A DNA stretch of 17,646 bases from Cytophagales bacterium. Lineage in GTDB: Bacteria; Bacteroidota; Bacteroidia; Cytophagales; Cyclobacteriaceae. This document shows, piece by piece, positions 1 to 5,373 of this stretch. The stretch covers positions 1 to 17,646 of the forward strand of contig JAJCYL010000516.1 in the NCBI GenBank assembly GCA_029262955.1, read 5' to 3'. Every line of letters begins with the position of its first letter. The stretch's first letter is position 1. Under the pieces are notes generated by a model. The model saw only the letters and a list, made by a program, of their open reading frames with translations, did no database searches and was not told the DNA's origin. A program made the translations under genes and the position numbers.

Positions 1-447
1 GGTTTCTATTCCTTCGATTGGAGAGGACGCCGTTGGATCAGCAGTGATGAGAATCATTTGTTTACATTCCGATGCTGCCATAAACCCAGCGTGACCTTCT
101 GTGCCCATAGGAAGTTCGGGAGTACCTTCAAAACAGAAATATGCCTTGGCATCGGAGTTTTGGAGATGGTAGGTAATTTCATCGTGCTTTAGCAAAACAC
201 TTAGGGGAACAACAGCGGCTCCGGCCTTGAGTATACCGAAGTAGATGATAGGGAAGTAAGGTACATTTAAGCAGCTTAGTGCCACATGGTCTCCGGGTTT
301 GATCCCTGATTTTACTAATCCATTGGCAACTTGGTTTGCAGCCCCATTTAGTTGAGCAAATGTTATTCTCTTGTCGGCGAATATGATAGACTCTTTGTCT
401 GGGTAGCGCCTTGCACTATCTTCTAGTATTACTGACAGGTTTAGCAT
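1..447 (-). CDS. Acyl-CoA ligase (AMP-dependent synthetase), N-terminal part, truncated by window edge
   Basis: Reading the complement from the ATG at 447 gives 149 open codons to the window edge, beginning MLNLSVILEDSARRYPDKES. The segment matches the start of ANL-superfamily adenylate-forming enzymes: a 'YPDKESIIF' opening, 'ITFAQLNGAANQVANGL', a 'GIKPGDHVAL' turn, and 'YFGILKAGAAVVPLSVLL' followed by 'EITYHLQNSDAKAYF'. This order is typical of long-chain fatty-acid or medium-chain acyl-CoA ligases, which activate a carboxylate with ATP and then load it onto CoA in the cytoplasm. The ATP-binding P-loop (STGxTGxPKG) and the acyl-binding parts lie beyond the edge, so substrate and intactness cannot be judged. 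The reading frame has a stop 36 nt upstream of the ATG, and no other ATG lies between, so the start is well constrained. The gene is divergent from the lactamase operon across a 118-nt spacer. Family assignment is firm; acyl specificity is unknown. Confidence 0.88.
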   Translation of the reverse strand, partial: MLNLSVILEDSARRYPDKESIIFADKRITFAQLNGAANQVANGLVKSGIKPGDHVALSCLNVPYFPIIYFGILKAGAAVVPLSVLLKHDEITYHLQNSDAKAYFCFEGTPELPMGTEGHAGFMAASECKQMILITADPTASSPIEGIET

Positions 448-565
448 TGATGAAGTTTTTTGACTGTTCAGGGTAATGTACTAGTTCTATAATTCAAAGT
501 CAATTTGGATTTAGGAGAGAGGTGCCATGTTTGGGAAAACTGGTATATTCAAAGCATAGATTTCA

Positions 566-1471
566 ATGGATCACATGAAAATTAAATTGGTAGTAATTGC
601 ACTGGTGTTTTGTCTGGCGAGTTGTAAGCAGCAAGAATCAAATAGTTTGAATGATTTACGCCAGCAGATCACCGAGAGGTTTGATTCTATAAAAGGTGAT
701 TTTGCAATGGCATTTTTGGATTTGAAAGATTCGTCAAATCAACTGTTGATTAATGCCGATCAATCTTTTCATGCAGCCAGCACCATGAAAGTCCCGGTCA
801 TGATGGAATTGTTCAAAAGGGCAGGAGAAGGAGAATTTAGTTTAAATGATTCTATAGCGGTTAAAAATGAGTTCAAGAGCATAGTGGACCAGAGCTTATA
901 CAGTTTGGATACAATTGATGACAGTGAGTTGGAATTGTATAAAATGCTAGGTCAAAATAGGTCGATTTATGATCTCAATTATGATATGATCATTTGGAGT
1001 AGCAACCTGGCAACCAATATACTTATCGAATTAGCTGATGCTAAAAAGGTTACAGCTACCATGCGTTCGATAGGGGCTATGAATATTGAAGTGTTACGGG
1101 GGGTCGAAGATCAAAAAGCTTATGATCAGGGACTGAGCAATGCCACCACCGCCAGGGATCTAATGGTAATATTTGAAGCGATTGATAAAAGCAGGATTGG
1201 TTCTAAGGCTGACAACAAGGAGATGATAAAAATCCTATTGGATCAGCAGTTTAATGAAATTATACCAGCACTATTGCCAGAAGATGTGCAGGTGGCACAT
1301 AAAACGGGAGTAATAACTGCGTTACATCACGATGCCGGAATTGTTTATTTGCCCAATGGAAATAAATATGTCCTGGTTCTACTTTCTAAAAACCTGGGAG
1401 ACTTTGAGCAGGGGACTGGATTGATGGCGGAGGTGTCAAGAATGGTTTACGACTATATCAAAGGAAATTAG
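566..1471 (+). CDS. Class A beta-lactamase-like serine hydrolase, predicted lipoprotein
   Basis: The 301-residue product begins with a short lipoprotein signal: a hydrophobic stretch (residues 6-17) and a lipobox LASC with lipidation Cys20, so it should be anchored in the cell envelope. The penicillin-binding fold motifs are present in order: S72-T-M-K75 (the SxxK nucleophile and base), S145-S-N147 at the SxN position, E181 in a 'RGVEDQKAYDQG' segment where class A enzymes keep the omega-loop glutamate, and K246-T-G248. Length is normal for class A plus a leader. The classical SDN motif is SSN here and the omega loop is divergent. It therefore belongs to the broad Beta-lactamase2-type serine hydrolases, and real beta-lactam hydrolysis is not assured; a DD-peptidase-like or esterase activity is possible. 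An alternative start at 575 (MKIKLVV) would give a more usual lipoprotein signal. It is the first gene of a run that continues 19 nt downstream with the DinB gene. Confidence 0.87.
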   Translation: MDHMKIKLVVIALVFCLASCKQQESNSLNDLRQQITERFDSIKGDFAMAFLDLKDSSNQLLINADQSFHAASTMKVPVMMELFKRAGEGEFSLNDSIAVKNEFKSIVDQSLYSLDTIDDSELELYKMLGQNRSIYDLNYDMIIWSSNLATNILIELADAKKVTATMRSIGAMNIEVLRGVEDQKAYDQGLSNATTARDLMVIFEAIDKSRIGSKADNKEMIKILLDQQFNEIIPALLPEDVQVAHKTGVITALHHDAGIVYLPNGNKYVLVLLSKNLGDFEQGTGLMAEVSRMVYDYIKGN

Positions 1472-1490
1472 AAACAGTAATTAATTGTAA

Positions 1491-2009
1491 ATGGAGCGTA
1501 CAGAATGGTTTAATAGGAAATTTTCAAAAATTGATGATCATGGCAGACTACCAACCATACTTGAAAGATTGTCTTATACATCATATAGGTTGCTAATAAA
1601 AGTTCTGGATATCGAAGATGAACAAGCATCAATCGAAATAGAGGGTAAATGGTCGATTAAAAAGGAGATTGGTCATTTGATAGACCTTGAACCCCTATGG
1701 TTTGGGAGAGTGGAGGATCTTAAAAATGGTCTCGATAAGTTGCGAGAAGCGGATCTTACAAACCAAAAAACACAACAGGCTGATCATGACAAACGTGATC
1801 TGAAAGCTCTAATTTCAGAGTTTACAGCGCAAAGAGCAAATCTTACAGGAGCTATTCGAGCAATGACAGCCAATGAGATTGAGAGGTCTGCATTGCACCC
1901 TCGATTACAGACACCCATGCATGTGGTTGATTTGGCCTATTTTGTGGCTGAACATGATGACCACCATTTATCTCAGATAACCTCACTCAAAAATCGACTG
2001 AATCAATGA
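1491..2009 (+). CDS. DinB-family (DinB_2-like) putative metal-dependent protein
   Basis: This 172-residue protein looks like a DinB/YfiT four-helix-bundle protein. The landmarks are a 'WSIKKEIGHLIDLEPLWFGRV' helix with His62, and a C-terminal helix 'FVAEHDDHHLSQI' with His155, His158 and His159. In this superfamily, three histidines of this kind bind a divalent metal. 'W-S-x-K-E-x-x-x-H-L' is the usual first metal helix. Members include thiol-dependent S-transferases and many proteins of unknown role, and nothing here fixes the substrate. It starts 19 nt after the lactamase-like gene, and its TGA overlaps the ATG of the dehydrogenase gene (ATGA at 2006-2009), a strong sign of translational coupling. 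Despite the family name, there is no reason to link it to DNA damage. Confidence 0.85.
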   Translation: MERTEWFNRKFSKIDDHGRLPTILERLSYTSYRLLIKVLDIEDEQASIEIEGKWSIKKEIGHLIDLEPLWFGRVEDLKNGLDKLREADLTNQKTQQADHDKRDLKALISEFTAQRANLTGAIRAMTANEIERSALHPRLQTPMHVVDLAYFVAEHDDHHLSQITSLKNRLNQ

Positions 2010-3004
2010 AAGCACTCATTTACACAGGTATAAAAGAAAATGTTGTTGATATAGTAGAGAAACCTAAGCCAGCTCCTAAAGAAGGACAAGTTTTAATAAA
2101 AATGTCGGCTTCAGCTTTAAACCATCGTGATGAATGGATGAGGGTAGGAAAATATCCCAACATGGAGCCTAATGTTACTTTAGGCTCGGATGGTTGTGGA
2201 ATAATTGAAGCCTTAGGACCGGGGGTTGATAAGAATTTAGAGGGGAGGAATGTCATCATAAACCCTAACAATGGCTGGGGCCCGGATCTACGAGCTCAAT
2301 CAGTGGATTATAATATTTTAGGGATGCCTTTGGATGGAACTTTTGCAGAGTTTATAGTTGTCAATCAGGATCGTGTGCACTTTAAGCCGGAACACTTGAA
2401 TGATGAAGAGGCGGCAGCTCTTCCATTAGGAGGACTCACCGCTTATCGGGCATGTTTTACCCACGGTGTGATCAAAGAAGGGCAAAATGTTCTAATCACC
2501 GGGATTGGAGGAGGGGTTGCGCTTTTTGCACTACAGTTCTGTCTGGCTCAGGGTGCTCGTGTATATGTCAGTTCTAGTAATGAAAAAAAGCTCAAAATAG
2601 CGATTAATATGGGTGCAAAGGCCGGGTTTAATTACACGGATCCCGATTGGCCAAAATCTGCCATAAACAGCACTGGAGGTTTTGATGTGATTATTGATAG
2701 TGCCGGAGGAAATGCAATTAATAATTATATCAAAGTCAGTAAGCCTGGAGGAATTATTGTGTTTTATGGGTCAACTACCGGCCTATGTGAAGGAGTGGAT
2801 CTATTCAGAATGTTCTGGTCACAAGTACGCCTTCAAGGATCAACCATGGGCAATGATCAAGAATTTGCAGCAATGGTCAAATTCGTTGAAACGTATAATA
2901 TAAAGCCTGTTGTTGATTCAGTAAGGCCATTCGCAGATATTATCTCCTCATTTGATGAAATGAAGCAGGGGACGCAAATGGGTAAATTGGTAGTTAAATT
3001 TTAG
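2006..3004 (+). CDS. Medium-chain dehydrogenase/reductase (zinc-lacking, quinone-oxidoreductase-like)
   Basis: The 332-residue protein has the two-domain MDR layout. A GroES-like N-terminal half (about residues 1-125) carries 'SALNHRDEW' at 36-44 and 'LGSDGCGIIE' at 59-68. A Rossmann NAD(P)-binding half has the nucleotide loop 'GIGGGVALFALQF' at 166-178 and 'FDVIIDSAGG' further on. The catalytic-zinc Cys expected before 'xxHxD' in alcohol dehydrogenases is Ala37, and the four-Cys structural zinc lobe near residues 90-110 is absent. This suggests a zinc-independent NADPH-dependent reductase of the quinone or enoyl reductase type rather than an alcohol dehydrogenase. The substrate is not predictable. 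Its start codon overlaps the DinB stop, and the thioesterase gene follows after 2 nt, so the three are almost certainly co-transcribed. Confidence 0.88.
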   Translation: MKALIYTGIKENVVDIVEKPKPAPKEGQVLIKMSASALNHRDEWMRVGKYPNMEPNVTLGSDGCGIIEALGPGVDKNLEGRNVIINPNNGWGPDLRAQSVDYNILGMPLDGTFAEFIVVNQDRVHFKPEHLNDEEAAALPLGGLTAYRACFTHGVIKEGQNVLITGIGGGVALFALQFCLAQGARVYVSSSNEKKLKIAINMGAKAGFNYTDPDWPKSAINSTGGFDVIIDSAGGNAINNYIKVSKPGGIIVFYGSTTGLCEGVDLFRMFWSQVRLQGSTMGNDQEFAAMVKFVETYNIKPVVDSVRPFADIISSFDEMKQGTQMGKLVVKF

Positions 3005-3006
3005 TC

Positions 3007-3417
3007 ATGAGCGCTAAACCAGATTCAATTTTTGAAAAAATGTACGCCAAAGACCGATTTAGTCAGTGGTTAGGAATCGAGTTGCTCGAAATAGATAAGG
3101 GTTTCTGTAAACTGAAGATGACAATGCGAGAGGAGATGCTCAACGGATTCGGTATCGCTCATGGGGGAATATCCTATTCTTTTGCGGACAGTGCCTTTGC
3201 TTTTGCTTCTAACTCTCAAGGCAGGAAGGCTGTTTCCATTGAAACATCAATCAATCATGTGGTTGCCCTGAAAGCAGACGATGTTATTGTTGCGGAGGCC
3301 TCGGAAGAAGCATTATCCAATAAGACCGGAGTCTATAGAATTATTGTAAGTAAATTGAACGGTGAGAGGGTTGCCGTATTTAAGGGAATGGTCTACAGAA
3401 CGAGTAAGGAATGGTAA
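3007..3417 (+). CDS. PaaI-type hotdog-fold acyl-CoA thioesterase
   Basis: The 136-residue product is of normal length for a single hotdog domain. The diagnostic stretch 'MLNGFGIAHGGISYSFADSAF' (cut here at 20 or so residues, 44-64) contains Asn46, His52-Gly53-Gly54 and Asp61. These correspond to the N-G-x-x-H-G-G-x-x-x-x-x-x-D catalytic signature of PaaI/YbgC-group thioesterases; Asp61 on the long helix is the expected general base or nucleophile. 'FAFASNS' after it is also typical of PaaI, which hydrolyses (hydroxy)phenylacetyl-CoA esters that stall the phenylacetate pathway. No other paa genes are visible, so the true substrate may be a different aryl- or acyl-CoA. The gene begins 2 nt after the dehydrogenase stop and ends the operon; a convergent vapC follows 53 nt later. 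Family assignment is strong; pathway assignment is weak. Confidence 0.88.
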   Translation: MSAKPDSIFEKMYAKDRFSQWLGIELLEIDKGFCKLKMTMREEMLNGFGIAHGGISYSFADSAFAFASNSQGRKAVSIETSINHVVALKADDVIVAEASEEALSNKTGVYRIIVSKLNGERVAVFKGMVYRTSKEW

Positions 3418-3419
3418 AT

Positions 3420-3491
3420 CTCCAAGGTTTTCTTCAATTAAAAGTGCACTGTTAATTAAAATGCAAGCAGCTATTTAGGCAAACCTTGGAG
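3420..3491. repeat. Perfect 11-bp inverted repeat between paaI-like gene and vapC
   Basis: CTCCAAGGTTT at 3420-3430 is matched by its exact reverse complement AAACCTTGGAG at 3481-3491, leaving a 50-nt loop. The right arm lies inside the last codons of vapC (its NLQG residues). The left arm sits just after the thioesterase stop. It could act as a shared terminator stem for the convergent genes, or be a remnant of an inverted duplication of the vapC end. The loop is long for an intrinsic terminator, so the role is open. Confidence 0.5.
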
Positions 3492-3857
3492 GTTTACCAA
3501 ATCAAAGGCCTTTTGCAGTTTTTTGTCGAGCGTCCAAAGAGCGAGGTCATTTTCAAAACAAGCAGCCAATAAGTAGCAGTCAATAAGCCCGACACCCTTC
3601 GCATAAAGTTTATATCTATTTGAAAGATGACCTGCTTCAATGAATAGATTTTGTTCGTCAATTTTGGGAAGACTCGACCAGATCATCTCCAGAATCCCTC
3701 GTTCACGCCTGTTTCGGACTCCCTGAAATAGCTCACCGAATACAGCAGAAACAGTGTAGACTTCGTTTTTTTTGAGATACGACTTTAAAAGATCTAATAA
3801 ATCATCATCATCTTTTCTCAAAAACGAAATCCACACAGAAGTATCTATCAGCATCAT
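3471..3857 (-). CDS. vapC: VapC-type PIN-domain ribonuclease toxin
   Basis: The 128-residue protein is a single PIN domain of the usual VapC length. The four acidic residues that hold the Mg/Mn ions are in place: Asp5 in 'MLIDTSVWI', Glu42 in 'SAVFGELFQGV', Asp93 in 'GVGLIDCYLLAA' and Asp111 in 'LWTLDKKL'. 'VGLIDCYLLAACFENDLALWTLD' is highly characteristic of VapC toxins, which cleave specific tRNA or rRNA sites when freed from VapB. The ATG at 3857 overlaps the vapB stop codon (ATGA), so the pair is translationally coupled; a second ATG directly after it is an equally possible start. The gene appears intact. The RNA target cannot be inferred. Confidence 0.9.
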   Translation of the reverse strand: MMLIDTSVWISFLRKDDDDLLDLLKSYLKKNEVYTVSAVFGELFQGVRNRRERGILEMIWSSLPKIDEQNLFIEAGHLSNRYKLYAKGVGLIDCYLLAACFENDLALWTLDKKLQKAFDLVNLQGLPK

Positions 3858-4069
3858 CTGTTTCGATTGATTTTACGAATCCCATACGCAGTAAAATCCT
3901 CGTTGAATTGAAAAGGCTTCGAGTCAATGTCATCTAAGGCCTTGTAAAGCTTTTGATTATCTATGTAATAATTGAGAGCAATGAGGAGACTTTCTGTGAT
4001 GTTCTTACCACCGGAGATCCTTTGAATGTCCTCAACTATTTTATCAGAAATTAATGCGGTAACTTTCAT
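3854..4069 (-). CDS. vapB: VapB-type antitoxin (ribbon-helix-helix-like), 71 residues
   Basis: The product starting at the ATG at 4069 reads MKVTALISDKIVEDIQRISG and continues 'KNITESLLIALNYYI'. A short N-terminal beta strand followed by two helices is the shape of a ribbon-helix-helix DNA-binding antitoxin. The C-terminal 30 residues are rich in charged and aromatic residues ('PFQFNEDFTAYGIRKINR'), as expected for the part that wraps the toxin. A longer reading frame starts at 4159, but its extra 30 residues are low in antitoxin-like sequence and would span the promoter and operator, so the internal start is preferred. The stop overlaps the vapC start. VapB normally represses its own operon, which fits the repeated sites directly upstream. 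Confidence 0.82.
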   Translation of the reverse strand: MKVTALISDKIVEDIQRISGGKNITESLLIALNYYIDNQKLYKALDDIDSKPFQFNEDFTAYGIRKINRNR

Positions 4070-4070
4070 A

Positions 4071-4110
4071 TCGTATGTGTTATACGACAAATATACGATG
4101 TTTGATACGA
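4071..4110 (-). promoter_or_regulatory. Probable VapB operator: phased ATACGA sites
   Basis: TCGTAT at 4071-4076 and ATACGA at 4082-4087 form a perfect 6-bp inverted repeat with a 5-bp spacer. Two more ATACGA copies follow at 4093-4098 and 4105-4110. The three same-orientation copies start 11 and 12 bp apart, about one helical turn, so a cooperative ribbon-helix-helix repressor could line them up on one face. The cluster starts 2 bp upstream of the vapB ATG and covers the likely promoter, which fits autorepression. Confidence 0.65.
4088..4095 (-). promoter_or_regulatory. Candidate Bacteroidota -7 element for vapBC (TATATTTG)
   Basis: On the minus strand this reads TATATTTG, a full match to the TAnnTTTG consensus of Bacteroidota housekeeping promoters. 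It lies 18 nt upstream of the vapB ATG and sits inside the ATACGA operator cluster. No clean TTTG -33 element is visible about 20 bp further upstream (the sequence there is ACTTTTATC), so this is a partial promoter match. Confidence 0.4.
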
Positions 4111-4155
4111 TGATAAAAGTAAATTTAAATTCGCCGGATAATAAGTAATTATTTC

Positions 4156-4212
4156 TCATTTTTTTTGAAAATCAATTTGACGTTAAATCATTTTTTCTCA
4201 ATATGAATTTGA
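4156..4212. repeat. Imperfect 25-bp direct repeat upstream of the esterase gene
   Basis: Positions 4156-4180 and 4188-4212 match at 21 of 25 bases, both starting TCATTTTTT and ending AATTTGA. The copies start 32 bp apart, close to three helical turns. The pair lies between the divergent vapBC and esterase genes, ending 46 bp before the esterase ATG. It may be a regulator site or just AT-rich similarity. Confidence 0.4.
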
Positions 4213-4258
4213 TAACTAAATGATGAGTTTTTATATTGATTATTGGGAGTTTTGACCA

Positions 4259-5191
4259 ATGGTGAGTTACAGAATTGGATGGCGGTTGAGATTAATGTTA
4301 TGGATAATTAAGACTTTCCAAAAGCCTATCCATTTGTCTGATATTGGCCTGGTCAAAAAACGGAGTAACAGTAAGTTCATTGCATATTTCTATGACCTGA
4401 TCAAAGTCAAGGTAAAAAGAGTGGAGAACCTTCTTATTCCTTCTGGAGATTTTAATATCCCGGCAAGACTTTATCACCCTAAGCCTGAACAGGTGCTTCC
4501 TGTTATTTTATACTTCCATGGAGGCGGTTTCGTCCTAGGCGGAATTGAGGGCTATGACCACTTCTGTAGAAGGCTTTCCAGGATGACTAATTGTGTAGTA
4601 ATATCCGTCAGCTATCGATTGGCACCACAGTTTAAATTTCCTGCAGCCCATGATGATGCACTGGTTTCATTACTCTGGGTTAATAAACAAGCTAATGAGT
4701 ACAAACTGGATATTAATCAGTTTTTTGTAGCTGGTGACAGTGCAGGAGGAAACCTGGCCGCATATTTGGGCCTTGAAGCCCGTGACCGGAAAATTGCAAT
4801 TTTAGGTTTAATACTTATTTACCCAGTGCTGGATGTCTCCTCCAATGAAGGAGAACATTACAATTTCCTTGTCAGTAAAGAAACTTCACGTTGGTTCGGG
4901 CGGAACTTTCTTACAAATACAGAGGATATGTCAGACCTGCGGTTATCTATTGTTCGGCAGGGAAATTTCAGTGACCTTCCCCCAATCCTTGTGATAAAGG
5001 CACATTATGATCATCTTAATTATGAGATTGAAGCCTTTGCTCGTAAATTGAAGGCAGAAAACATTGCGGTAACGAGTATTGAATTCCCGGGTACTTTTCA
5101 TGGATTCATTACAATGATCAATTGGTCGTCTAAGTCACGAGAAGCCCTTTCTAAAATGAATGGTTTCATTAAAAATTGCGGATATATTTGA
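4259..5191 (+). CDS. HSL-family alpha/beta-hydrolase (esterase/lipase)
   Basis: The 310-residue protein is an alpha/beta-hydrolase of the hormone-sensitive-lipase (bacterial type IV, Abhydrolase_3) family. 'YFHGGGFVLGG' at 85-95 supplies the HGGG oxyanion hole (87-90). 'VAGDSAGGN' holds the nucleophile elbow G-D-S161-A-G. Asp251 in 'KAHYDHLNYE' and His281 in 'GTFHGF' complete the catalytic triad. 'SVSYRLAPQFKFPAAHDDAL' is also classic for the family, which cleaves short to medium acyl esters. There is no clear signal peptide: the N-terminus (MVSYRIGWRLRLMLWIIKTF) has a short basic/hydrophobic helix, perhaps a membrane-associated cap. A GGGAG lies about 10 nt before the ATG. It is a single-gene unit divergent from vapBC. 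The physiological substrate is unknown. Confidence 0.9.
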   Translation: MVSYRIGWRLRLMLWIIKTFQKPIHLSDIGLVKKRSNSKFIAYFYDLIKVKVKRVENLLIPSGDFNIPARLYHPKPEQVLPVILYFHGGGFVLGGIEGYDHFCRRLSRMTNCVVISVSYRLAPQFKFPAAHDDALVSLLWVNKQANEYKLDINQFFVAGDSAGGNLAAYLGLEARDRKIAILGLILIYPVLDVSSNEGEHYNFLVSKETSRWFGRNFLTNTEDMSDLRLSIVRQGNFSDLPPILVIKAHYDHLNYEIEAFARKLKAENIAVTSIEFPGTFHGFITMINWSSKSREALSKMNGFIKNCGYI

Positions 5192-5373
5192 AACTAGATT
5201 CTGAATGCTAAGATGTCACATTCTAATTTGGCACAAACTCTAATAAGGCAACTGCCTGAATTAATCTATATTTAATCGTAACTAATTGAACATTAATCGA
5301 ATACATGAAGTAATTGGCCCGAAATTGAATATTTTTATGTATAATTATACCAATAAAATATAGAATTAATTCA

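Noticed and set aside
448..565. Promoter elements in the divergent spacer between the CoA ligase and the lactamase-like gene
   Set aside because: TTTG and TATATT-like words occur, but none has the -33/-7 spacing expected for Bacteroidota promoters, so no site is called.
4070..4159. N-terminal extension of the antitoxin from an ATG at 4159
   Set aside because: The extra 30 residues do not look like an antitoxin and would place the ATACGA operator and promoter inside the coding region; the ATG at 4069 gives a standard VapB start.
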